NCBI GenBank assembly: GCA_049487715.1
Contig: CP150557.1
Coordinates: 310,001-374,000 of the forward strand
Reading direction: 5' to 3'
DNA: 64,000 nt
Source: Pycnococcus provasolii
Lineage: Eukaryota; Chlorophyta; Pseudoscourfieldiophyceae; Pseudoscourfieldiales
Below are positions 26,358 through 35,275 of the stretch, piece after piece (position 1 is the first letter of the stretch; the number at the start of each line of letters is the position of its first letter). The notes below the pieces were generated by a model, which was not told where the DNA came from, did not search any database, and was given only the letters and a program-made list of their open reading frames with translations. A program made the translations under genes and the position numbers.

Positions 26358-27419
26358 TCACGACGGTGTCACCGTTGTCTTGCACTCCCACTCGCTCACG
26401 CGTCGTTCGAGCGCCTCAAGTCTGGCAATCATCGCATCCATGGGAGTTGCCTGATGCGCCGGTGCCAGCGTTTTGCTTTCAAGCGCGACGACGCGCGCCT
26501 CCAGCCGTTCCATGGCTTCCGTGAGACGCTTCGCAACGGCGCTGGACACTGCCATGTGCTCCTCCTCTTTCTGCGGCGTTGAATTTGCAGATGGCTGAAA
26601 TCTTACCGGTGTCGGCGTCAACAGGCTTTCGTCGTTGCTGAGCGGCTGTGGTGACGGCGGCGCGCCACCCGCGGCGAGTCGTTGCTGAAACCCCATCGCG
26701 AGCATTCGAAGTGCGGGTGGCAGTGCGGCGAGCGCGTCGTCGTCAAGTGCAGGGAGACCGTCGATGCCGTTCGACGACTTGACTGCTTCGTCCGGCTCGA
26801 CGTGCACGACGCCGACGACGAGAGAGTCGAGTACAGCGTACGTTCTTGGCGCTGCAAGTCCCAGAAGGCGCACGACGAGGCGCGCGCAAGGTTCGGGAAC
26901 TTCTCTTTGCCACGTGACTCTCCACCTTGAGTCCCCACACGCAGCTCCCTTGACTGTGCAAACGTAGCACAGGTCCCCCTCTTCGTCGTCGTCTCTGTTG
27001 TGTGTGGCTGCATTTTTCCTAGCGGGTGGTGCGAGGTAGATTTCGCACATGCGCGCGGACGACGTGACGTTGATGGACGCGACTCCTAACAAGGGTTGTT
27101 GTATAAGTTTGCAAGCGATTTCACACTTCGAACCACCTTCAAGGGTCGTCGTCGCTGTCGCCGTCGCGTGCAAGAAGGGTTCACTTGCAGGTGCAAGGCG
27201 GAGAGATGTTTCACCACATGAATGGGAAACAGGCAACCTACCAGAAGGCAAAGAAGTGGGGGCTGACATTGACGTTGATATCACGCACACATTGTCAAGT
27301 CCAACACCAGGAGCATGAGCATTCGCAGAAGCACCATCACCATCACCGGCACCTTCTTTGAGAATATCCCAAGTGCTTGAGAACGAACCAAGATACATGC
27401 TGCCAAGGGGAACGGACAT
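26358..27419 (-). CDS. PAAT (C10orf88)-like protein, tentative
   Basis: 353 aa from an ATG (MSVPLGSMYLGSFSSTWDIL). Residues 95-215 look like one beta-rich domain: NVTSSARMCEIYLAPPAR, DLCYVCTVKGAACGDSRWRVTWQREV, and ARLVVRLLGLAAPRTYAVLDSLVVGV. A helical segment with LPALDDDALAALPPALRMLAMGFQQRLA and a C-terminal coiled coil (SAVAKRLTEAMERLEARVVALESK, then MIARLEALERRVSEWE) follow. The order (SARxxEVYL-type strand, a lectin-like domain, an LPPALRxL helix, coil) recalls animal C10orf88/PAAT, an ABC-protein-associated factor, but this is a resemblance from memory and could be wrong. A telomere-type repeat lies 67 bases upstream of the start. Confidence 0.5.
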   Translation of the reverse strand: MSVPLGSMYLGSFSSTWDILKEGAGDGDGASANAHAPGVGLDNVCVISTSMSAPTSLPSGRLPVSHSCGETSLRLAPASEPFLHATATATTTLEGGSKCEIACKLIQQPLLGVASINVTSSARMCEIYLAPPARKNAATHNRDDDEEGDLCYVCTVKGAACGDSRWRVTWQREVPEPCARLVVRLLGLAAPRTYAVLDSLVVGVVHVEPDEAVKSSNGIDGLPALDDDALAALPPALRMLAMGFQQRLAAGGAPPSPQPLSNDESLLTPTPVRFQPSANSTPQKEEEHMAVSSAVAKRLTEAMERLEARVVALESKTLAPAHQATPMDAMIARLEALERRVSEWECKTTVTPS

Positions 27420-27485
27420 GATTCAAACAAAACGGGTCCCACCGAGTTTGACTGGACCCGAGTCAGTCGTTCCCCCTGCAATCCC

Positions 27486-27607
27486 GTAACCCTAACCCTA
27501 ACCCTAACCCAGAACCCGAACCCAGAACCCTAACCCTAACCCAGAACCCTAACCCAGAACCCTAACCCTAACCCAGAACCCTAACCCTAACCCAGAACCC
27601 GAACACC
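27486..27607. repeat. Interstitial telomere-type array (CCCTAA with CCAGAA variants)
   Basis: About twenty hexamers of CCCTAA interspersed with CCCAGAA and CCCGAA variants in a higher-order pattern (two or three CCCTAA, then CCCAGAAC). It begins 67 bases upstream of the minus-strand ATG at 27419. The rest of 27420..28010 is unique sequence without a supported gene. Confidence 0.95.
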
Positions 27608-28010
27608 CGGATGACCATCCACGGGCCACGCTAAAGTTAAACTTTACCGTCCTGACAAAACGTCCTGATCTGACTTAGACTCGACCAACGATAATAAAAC
27701 GACAACACGAGGGCCGAGGCTCGTTTGGTGTGTGACGACACAAAATCCCACTACCCTACGGTTTTAAGTTACACAGAACCAAGACGCTTTCTTTCGAAAG
27801 CTCTCGACGACAGCCGAGGCATCTTTTTTCAGTATGTATTTCCAGGCAGGCTCGAGCTCCAATCCCACCTGTAAAGCCCGCTTTGGCCCTTTCCCGTTAA
27901 CGTCTCCCACCACGTTGTACGCCTGCTTCGTGTAGCCACTACGTCTCGAAGCAGCTCCCCATTATTTTTTAAAAAAGTAGTAGACTAATCCCTGTGTCAG
28001 TCTGTGAAAC

Positions 28011-29826
28011 ATGTCGTCCAGTGTGGTGCCATGCTCCGAGACGTGGGGTATCTGGCCGTGCTCGTCATCTCTAGGTGGATCCGTCATTCTCATGGCCATG
28101 TATGGACGCATCGTCCTATTCGGGGCGAACCTCATCGCAGAAGGTTCGGAACAACTCTGTGAAGTCCTAGACGCAGGTCTCATTGGAGGACTGCTATTGC
28201 CTGTGCTCGGAGCACTACCTGACACACTGATCGTCATATTCAGCGGACTCGGGGGTGCACCGGACGAAGCAGCTGAGAGAATTGCTGTGGGCATGGGAAC
28301 ACTCGCCGGGTCGACGGCTATGCTGCTCACCATCGGATGGGGAGGCTCGCTCATCGTGGGAAGGTGCAACCTGCACGCAGGTGTCTCCATAGACGAACGA
28401 CTCACGAGGAAGTACGACGTCGTCAACACCGGCGCGACTGCCGACTCACTCAGCTGCATTAACGCGGGTGCCATGCTGCTCACAGCCATTCCGTACATGG
28501 TCATACAAATACCAGCATCCGCTGGCGACGACCACGACAGGAGGGTGGCACTTGTTAGCGTGTTCGTCGCGTTCATTGCGATGGCTGCGTACATGGTGTA
28601 TCAGCTCAGGTCGCCGGAAATTCAGCGAAGGCGTAAGGCGCTTGCTCACAGCGCATTCATGCACCACCTGGCTGTGCAGCGTGCCTCCGCGCTCTTGCAG
28701 AGCGCGACATTCGGGTTCTCGGCGCGCAGAACAACAAGCGGCAACGGCTCGGTGACAAGCTCAGATAGCCAGCGTGCGTGGGATCTTGTCGATGAAGACG
28801 GCTTGCCAAACGATGCCGCACTTGAAGGCCTGTTCAGGGAGGTGGATAAGGATAATAACGGCATGATCGACATGGACGAATTCATGGATATGATGTGCGC
28901 AATCACTCCCAGCGACGAGGAGGCGACGCACATTGAAGGCATCACCGTGAAGCCGCCGTCGAGAGGGGAGGTCGCTTTGCTGTTCGCGCAGCTCGATGCC
29001 GGGCCGGGAACGCCCGGCTCAGCGGGACGTGGGTCCGCTCGCTCCACGTCCCATGCATCCGATGGTGCCATCACGCTCAACGAATTCAAGAGAGGCATGG
29101 GCAAGTGGCTGGCGCGAGCACCAGGCTGAGATGCAGCGCACCAAGATCGCCGCCACGACGACGGCAAAGTCAGGCCGATTCGCGCTTCCTCCTGGCGCCG
29201 TGCAGCAGGCACTTCTCTTCGAGGATGAAGCTGTGGAGTTTCCGCCGCACAGTGACGACGACACGGGTGGCGAATCAGAGAACAATGCTCTCATCGGATC
29301 CGACGCGTCGACGATCCATCTGGACACCGCACCTCCGAGCCATCGCGAGGTGGTGCTGAAGGCTGTGTGCCACCTGGTCGCTGGCACTGTCGTCTGCGCA
29401 GCAGCATCTGACCCGCTCGTCGGCGCGGTGTCTAGCTTTTCCAGTGCCGCTGGACTGCCACCTTTCTACGTGGCATTCGTGGCTGCACCGTTTGCCTCGA
29501 ACGCCTCTGAGCTGTTCAGCTCGCTGGCGTTTGCAATGAAGAAGAAGAAGAAAATCTTCTCCATGACGCTCAGCCAGCTGTACGGAGCTGTTTGCATGAA
29601 CAACACGCTTGTTCTTGGGATGTTCTTGATCCTGGTGTACACGAAATCACTATCTTGGACTTACACTGCGGAGACATTTGTCACGCTGCTGCTGATCCTG
29701 CTCGTGGGACTTCTCGGTATGTCCGCGTACACATTTCGCACGTGGGTTGGGATCGCAATCCTTCTGCTGTACCCGCTGACCATTGGCTTGGTCGTCTTTC
29801 TCAAGGAGAGCCTTGGATGGCAGTGA
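28011..29826 (+). CDS. Plant-type EF-hand Na+/Ca2+ exchanger (NCL), with a +1 frame break
   Basis: Cation/Ca2+ exchanger with two membrane halves around a cytosolic EF-hand loop, as in plant NCL proteins. Half one: EGSEQLCEVLDAGLIGGLLLPVLGALPDTLIVIFSGLGG (alpha-1, GALPD) and VGMGTLAGSTAMLLTIGWG. Loop: canonical EF-hand DKDNNGMIDMDE, then a second EF-hand with a 19-residue insertion in its calcium loop (QLDAG...SDGAITLNEF). Half two: DPLVGAVSSFSSAAGLPPFYVAFVAAPFASNASELFSS (alpha-2, ASNASE) and further helices ending LKESLGW. The second half is in the +1 frame. The first frame reaches TGA at 29127, and the switch lies in about 29097..29129. About 604 aa in all. No signal peptide is seen, so an upstream exon may be missing. 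Either an assembly indel, a real disruption or recoding. Confidence 0.85.
28998..29052. repeat. Two adjacent perfect hairpins inside the NCL EF-hand insertion
   Basis: GCCGGGC (28998..29004) pairs with GCCCGGC (29012..29018). GGGACGTGG (29024..29032) pairs with CCACGTCCC (29044..29052). They lie within the extra residues of the second EF-hand loop, shortly before the frame break. Confidence 0.85.
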
Positions 29827-29991
29827 TGCCGCCGCCCGTCCGTCGTCGACGCCAGCGGTGTAATAATCAAAACCTCTAATTTTTTCATTCACCATCCAGC
29901 CCATCCACAAAAATTTCTTTTTTTTTTCCTCTGGAGTGAACTTGTCTTGGAGTTACATCTCTTTCAAAACTAATCTTCTTCGCGCATTGAT

Positions 29992-32250
29992 TCAGCCGAA
30001 CATATTACCGTAGACCTGCTTCTCCTTCTTCGCCTGTCTCGCGATTTGCGCGTCTACGCGCTTTGTGAGCGCAATCACGGCAGTGTCCTCCTGGTCGGGG
30101 TGCGCCTTGAGATCCGCCTTCGCCTCGGCGTACTTGCCACTCTTCTCACGCGCGGCGGCACGCCTGTAAAGTGCCTTGCTGTTCATGCCGTCAATTTCAA
30201 GCGCACTCGTCGCCGCCTCCTCCGCGCGTTTGAGAGAAATCTCAGTCGCGAGCTTGAGATTCGCCTGCGACTTGTTCAGAAAAAGGGACAGCTTCACGGA
30301 CGAAATCTCAGCCTGCTGCTCCGGGGACACGTCGACAAACTTCTCGCAGTGATCCAACGCCTTATCCCACCGAGAGATGGCCACTTCCATGTTGCCATCC
30401 TTGAACAAACCAACACCTTCATCCTTGTTCAGCATCACCTTCTTCATGCGTTCCGGATACTTCAGACGGCGCTGGTCGTGGTCATCTTTGCCCTCAAGTT
30501 TGACGCGAGCCGCCTCAGCTTCCGATTCCGCCTTGAGCGTCGCCTCGAGACGTTCGCGATCCTCTCGCACCGCGTCAAAGTAGTCTGGACAAGCCTCCTC
30601 AACACCTGACCGTAATTCCGCAAGCTTAGCCGTCAGTTGCTCGGTATTTGCCGCCTCCGAGTCGTCGCTATAGCACCAGTCCTCCGCAGAATCGAGAAGA
30701 GATCGAGCAGCCTCGAGCTTATTGCCGTGAGCTCGCCCACCGGACAGGACGCCCTTCATCTCAAGCACGTACGCTTCCAGCGCATTGAACGCCTCTCCAC
30801 GTGCTGCCGCGTCCTCGTCCACCTTCTGCAGCTCATTTTCGCGAGCGGTAAGTCTAGCGAGGACGTCATCCGCCAAGCGCGCTGTATGCGAGCGCAGTGC
30901 CTCGCGCTGCTCGTCGCTACAAGACGTCCGCAACACAGGCGCCTCCTTGGCGGGAGCAAATGGTCGATCGGCGGGGTCCGCCTGCGCCATGAAAACTGCA
31001 CCCTGCGCAACGCACGACGCGCTATCGAGCATGCGTCCAAGCGGCGGCGAAACGGAAGCGGCACGTGCCACCGCGTCGATGACGCACGGAACTCTCGTCG
31101 CGCCTCCGATGCCCTCGACGGCGTCGAGCTCCTCAGCAGGAACGCCGCTGCTTTCGATCGCTTCTGCGACAACCGCAGCGATAGCCTTCACTTGATCTGC
31201 CACCGCCTCCTCGAATGCCGATCGTGTTATTGGAAGTCGGTAATCTTTCGAATCCTCTCCAAAGCACTCGAGTTCGACCGTCGCCTGCGCAATGGTGGAA
31301 AGAATCTTCTTCGCCTTGACCACCTCGTCCATCAATCGGCGCGCAGCCTTCGTGCGAAGTTCCACCTTGCATGCGTGCTTCTTTTGCAGGTCGTCCGAGA
31401 GAAGTTTGTGAAGTTCACGATCCAAATCGCGTGCTCCGACAACGGCGTGAGCGAGCGACTTGCGCACCGGAGCGCCTTCGGATGGCAGCTCGTAAACTCC
31501 CGCGGATGTGAACGCGTATCCGACGTCGACGATGAGCACCTTTTTGGGCGGCGATCCGGCTGGCGCGCGGTGCGTGGGTGCGTAGACGGACGCCGCCGCG
31601 TCTATGGAATCGACGACGTCAACGTTCTCACCAAGTCCCGCGACTGCAGCAGCGTCGAGGAGTTTTGCCTTGGCGTTGGTGCCCACAGCGGGCGGCGCCG
31701 CGAGAACCCACCTTGAGATTTCTGTCTGTGCGCCCGGCGCTGCTGACGCCGTTGCACGCTCGGCGTGCCTTCTCATGGACGCGAGCATCGCGCCAAGGCA
31801 CTGCTGAGCGCAGAAGTGCTCGCCGTTGATGTTGACCGCACCTTCTTCGTCGACTTCCACCCCCGCGTCCGGCGCCCTATCATACGCCTCCTTGTTTGCT
31901 AGTAGGAGAGGCAGGCCCGAGATTCCCGACAAGGGCGTGACACGCATGGCAGATTTCGCCGCATCTCCAATATTGCGTGCCTGTGGCGTACTCGCTTCAC
32001 AATGATTCGCGGAACCAAAGTGCACGGCGGACGGCGTCGCGAGCGACGAGACTTCGTTAGGTACAAGCGTGCACTGGAAAGACGGCGCAGCCCGTTCCCC
32101 GAAGGCGGCAACGACCGTGTCCGTGCCGATGTCAACAGACGCCACAAACATTGACACTGACACGGAAGGAGGATCCATACTAGGAGGAGCAGGTGCGTTA
32201 TCATGAGCCCCTTCAGGTTCAGGATCGGAAGGAGGATCGGACGCCGCCAT
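29992..32250 (-). CDS. Divergent Hsp70/Hsp110-like NBD fused to an immunophilin-type TPR domain
   Basis: 752 aa from the ATG at 32250 (ATGGCGGCG context). Residues 35-435 follow the Hsp70/Hsp110 nucleotide-binding fold but with altered phosphate loops: VDIGTDTVVAAF for DLGTTxS, VDVGYAFTSAGV for DxGGGTxD, and EGIGGATRVPCV for GGSTRIP. Residues 450-590 are a helical Hsp110-type region (EALRSHTARLADDVLARLTARENEL, EDWCYSDDSEAANTEQL). Residues 620-750 are a TPR domain with the FKBP/cyclophilin-40 ending: LFLNKSQANLKLA, SKALYRRAAAREKSGKYAEAKADL, then KKEKQVYGNMF. The C-terminal Phe-Gly replaces an EEVD-type tail. The substrate sandwich seems to be replaced by the TPR. An Hsp90/Hsp70 adaptor role is inferred. 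Weak phosphate loops suggest poor ATP turnover. Confidence 0.8.
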   Translation of the reverse strand: MAASDPPSDPEPEGAHDNAPAPPSMDPPSVSVSMFVASVDIGTDTVVAAFGERAAPSFQCTLVPNEVSSLATPSAVHFGSANHCEASTPQARNIGDAAKSAMRVTPLSGISGLPLLLANKEAYDRAPDAGVEVDEEGAVNINGEHFCAQQCLGAMLASMRRHAERATASAAPGAQTEISRWVLAAPPAVGTNAKAKLLDAAAVAGLGENVDVVDSIDAAASVYAPTHRAPAGSPPKKVLIVDVGYAFTSAGVYELPSEGAPVRKSLAHAVVGARDLDRELHKLLSDDLQKKHACKVELRTKAARRLMDEVVKAKKILSTIAQATVELECFGEDSKDYRLPITRSAFEEAVADQVKAIAAVVAEAIESSGVPAEELDAVEGIGGATRVPCVIDAVARAASVSPPLGRMLDSASCVAQGAVFMAQADPADRPFAPAKEAPVLRTSCSDEQREALRSHTARLADDVLARLTARENELQKVDEDAAARGEAFNALEAYVLEMKGVLSGGRAHGNKLEAARSLLDSAEDWCYSDDSEAANTEQLTAKLAELRSGVEEACPDYFDAVREDRERLEATLKAESEAEAARVKLEGKDDHDQRRLKYPERMKKVMLNKDEGVGLFKDGNMEVAISRWDKALDHCEKFVDVSPEQQAEISSVKLSLFLNKSQANLKLATEISLKRAEEAATSALEIDGMNSKALYRRAAAREKSGKYAEAKADLKAHPDQEDTAVIALTKRVDAQIARQAKKEKQVYGNMFG

Positions 32251-33538
32251 AGGTGAAACAAATAGTGATCACGAACGATGTGAAAAGTGATCTTCCCCGA
32301 ATCTTCTTCCGAAGGCAAAAAAGGCCAAGGGGGTCCGCGGATCTCCGCCCGGATGTTTCTCTGGGGATCCGTCGCAGATCCCTGCGACTCCTTGGGAGGG
32401 GCCCGTAGGCCCGGTTTTCATCATGTCGCCGATCGGTCGAGGTACATGCTAAAGGCTGGAACTGCTCCTTCAGTCCTTCTGGTCGTATATCTTTTAGTCA
32501 GTTAAGAGAAGATGACGTGATATGTTCTGTAAGCTACTTGCGAAAAAAGTCTTGAACCAAGTAAATCCCATCAAATTCAAGCACTTAATCCGTAACGGAT
32601 GATGATAAAGCACTGACTGAATACTCACAAGTTCACATGGTTACTGAGATATCTTCTATTCGAGAAACTAAGCAGTACAGCTTAGCATAGATGAAAAAGG
32701 TACGTGACTATATAAAATAAACAATAATTGATATTGGTATGACTATCTGCGAGTGGTACACTGAAAAAGTTTTGAAACTTCATGAGTCTTGGAAGAAAGT
32801 GAGTTGGTCGCAAGAGCTGGTGGAACGCGGTGGGCACTCAGCGGTCCGACGGAGCGTACGTCTTCGAACATATGTGGCACGGTCGAGATCAATGGCAGTG
32901 AGCGAGGGCGTTTGGACTTTGGAGACGGAGCAGCGCTGATGGCCACGTCCAGGGCGCCACGCTCGTACATCACAACACAAGTGCACTCAAGCGAAACTTG
33001 AAGATGTTGCTGGCTTGCAAGCTGTGCATGACGCCGTCACAAAGGGGAAAAAGGCCTGCTCACTGAAGGAGTTGAAGAGTCACGCATCTGCGAATGGCAT
33101 GAACATCTGCGAATGGCATGAACATCACGACAACCGGTGCGCACCTCTGTCCGCAGAGCAAGAGATGAGTTCAGACTTGAGAGACTCTCGGGTCCCCCTC
33201 CTTCCTAACCCTAACCTACCCCGAAACCCTAACAGGTCCCATTTGATTCGTCGCATCGTTCCCATCATAGTCCTACCAAATATTAGGCATTCCGTGGGCG
33301 ATCAGCGATCCATGCCCGGTGATGTCGGCATCGCGGCGTGCCTCCTTCCTGTCGCTGGTGACTCCTCCTCTTCTCCTTCTTCATTGCAGGGACCTTGTGG
33401 TGGTGGTGTTGTAGCGTACGTGCCTCATAACTTGCTTGCACTTGGGTCTTGTGCAGGTGGTATTGCCGGTGACGGGTTAATGCCGGGGGATGCGTGCTGG
33501 TCACGCACGTGTCTCATTCGACGCATAAGTTCCCATAG
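32251..33538. other. Intergenic of 1.3 kb with decayed coding traces
   Basis: A/T-richer than its surroundings at 32500..32780. Between 32740 and 33190 short protein-like stretches appear in shifting frames (TDGAYVFEHMWHGRDQW near 32843; QAVHDAVTKGKKACSLKELK near 33018), broken by stops, which suggests an old gene remnant. A 19-bp tandem duplication lies at 33085..33122. CCCTAACCTA motifs occur at 33210..33233. Confidence 0.4.
33085..33122. repeat. 19-bp perfect tandem duplication
   Basis: CATCTGCGAATGGCATGAA occurs twice in direct contact. A related ATCTGCGAGTGGTACA lies at 32747..32762. Confidence 0.95.
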
Positions 33539-35227
33539 CGAAGCATTGGGCAGCAAGCAAACGAATCCCTATCAAGGCAAGCAGCGTCGTACGCACAAAC
33601 GCACGACGACGACGCGCGTCTCTCGCGACGCAATGACGCGGATGTTATTGGGAAGAATAGTGAGCATACTTCAACGGGAAGTCTGCTCGACGAACTCGCG
33701 CGAAGTGTGGCGGAGGCGTCAACGAACGACGATGACAACGACGACGACGACGACACGAGAAGGGTGCTTGCAATCGACGCGACGACGACGAACGATAACA
33801 AATGCGTGATGACAACCGTCAGCAAAAGAAACGTGCACGTCTACATCGATGAACGCGGTGAGCGACGCTTGATTGCGGACGTACGGCTGCCGCCAGACGC
33901 GACGACGCCGGTCGACGTTCACGTGTGCGCGTTCGGAAAAGCTGGCGTGCGCGTTGCGACACTCACAAACACAGCTCTGTTTGTTTCGGAAGTTCACCCG
34001 TCCGACAAGCAAACGCCACCAGTCGCACGTGCCGCTGCCACAGAAACGCAGGGCGTTTACGTCGCCGCGACGTGGCTAGGAACCGACGCGAGCAAATTAG
34101 CCGTCGCCCTCAATACGTTCGAGCTGCACGTGCTGAACGTTTCGCGTCAAGGGCGGATCGGGGAACTGCGCGTGACCTTCGAACGTGCTGCGCTCGTGCC
34201 ACCCCCGACGCCGTCGACGACGGCGCGACCAAGACGAATCGCCGTCGCGGACGCGTCAAGGCTCTTTGTCACCTTCGACGCACCTGTGCTGATCTCGCCC
34301 GCGGCGCGTGCCGAGGAGCTCGACGGACTTGCATCCCTCACGGCAGAATCGAGATTTCCGAAAGACCTTCTCGTGCTTCGTCGTGCAGGTGCACACGCTG
34401 CTGACGCCTCGCGCGATTGTGCCGCTGCCCACGTCACCGCCGTGCAGATTGCCGCCTCCACCTCCGCGACACATGCATGCTCTCTGCCTCCCACGATGCG
34501 CGTCCCTGACCTTCTTGCCGCGTGTGTGATTGGTGGTCGCGCTGCTGCCGTCGTCGCATCGACACGCCACAGTGCGGTTGTTGGCGGATCGCCAGCCATC
34601 GTGATCGTCGCGCTCGATCGAGCGGGAAAGTCTCTGCAACGTCTTGCGAGCGTCGCATGTCCCGCCATGGCGGCGCCATTGCTGTCCACCGAATCGCCAT
34701 CATGCTGGCTTCAAGCTCGCGCCTTGCGCTCCGAATCTCACTCGCATTTTTCAGCATCGGCGGCATTAACCGCCTCGCATGTGGTGGGCCTTCGTGTGTG
34801 CTCCAGATCGAAGACGAACACGCTCGTCATTGCCACGGCAGTGCAGGATTCGACGACGAGCGATGAGCGCGACGATGCCAAGCAGCCATCGATCTTCCAT
34901 GCACCTCGATCGTCGTTGCATTCCGCGAGACGGCGGCACATGCACGGCGTGCACGTGGAGGCGATGAGTCTGTATGAAAGTGGCGAAAGTGCTGGCGACG
35001 ACGACGATGACGACGACGTAAGAAATGTGTCAGATGCATCGTCGAGTTCATGGGCAACGGATGCGACGCGTTCCCTGTTCGCCTCAGCGGGCATTGCGCT
35101 GCATCGCGATCACGCCGCTTATGTCGTGTCCGGCGCCGCGTTGCTTGCGGCGTTGGCGGGCGCGTCGGCTGCGTGGTGGGTGTACTCGACGTCTGTGGAT
35201 AAGGCTCGTCGCCGACGGCGGCTATAG
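33539..35227 (+). CDS. Unrecognised protein with C-terminal membrane anchor; 5' end uncertain
   Basis: The coding frame is open from 33539 to the TAG at 35225, but the first in-frame ATG is at 33809 (472 aa). Since the upstream residues look protein-like (acidic NDDDNDDDDDTRR preceded by LLDELARSVAEAS), an upstream exon with the true start is likely. An AG after TTCCCAT at 33535 is a candidate acceptor. The body is Ala/Val/Thr-rich with alternating beta-strand pattern (VHVYIDERGERRLIADVRLP, GVYVAATWLGTDASKLAVAL, LHVLNVSRQGRIGELRVTF) and could be a degenerate beta-propeller. An acidic Asp run is followed by a single C-terminal helix (VVSGAALLAALAGASAAWWVY) and a basic end (KARRRRRL), a tail-anchor-like arrangement. 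The family is unknown. Confidence 0.55.
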   Translation, partial: RSIGQQANESLSRQAASYAQTHDDDARLSRRNDADVIGKNSEHTSTGSLLDELARSVAEASTNDDDNDDDDDTRRVLAIDATTTNDNKCVMTTVSKRNVHVYIDERGERRLIADVRLPPDATTPVDVHVCAFGKAGVRVATLTNTALFVSEVHPSDKQTPPVARAAATETQGVYVAATWLGTDASKLAVALNTFELHVLNVSRQGRIGELRVTFERAALVPPPTPSTTARPRRIAVADASRLFVTFDAPVLISPAARAEELDGLASLTAESRFPKDLLVLRRAGAHAADASRDCAAAHVTAVQIAASTSATHACSLPPTMRVPDLLAACVIGGRAAAVVASTRHSAVVGGSPAIVIVALDRAGKSLQRLASVACPAMAAPLLSTESPSCWLQARALRSESHSHFSASAALTASHVVGLRVCSRSKTNTLVIATAVQDSTTSDERDDAKQPSIFHAPRSSLHSARRRHMHGVHVEAMSLYESGESAGDDDDDDDVRNVSDASSSSWATDATRSLFASAGIALHRDHAAYVVSGAALLAALAGASAAWWVYSTSVDKARRRRRL

Positions 35228-35275
35228 CATGTAATAACTGTGTATTGAACGAATCTTTTCTTTTCCGAACACTTG

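Noticed and set aside
27486-27607. Possible chromosome end (true telomere)
   Set aside because: The array is short, degenerate and flanked on both sides by intact genes, so it is interstitial.
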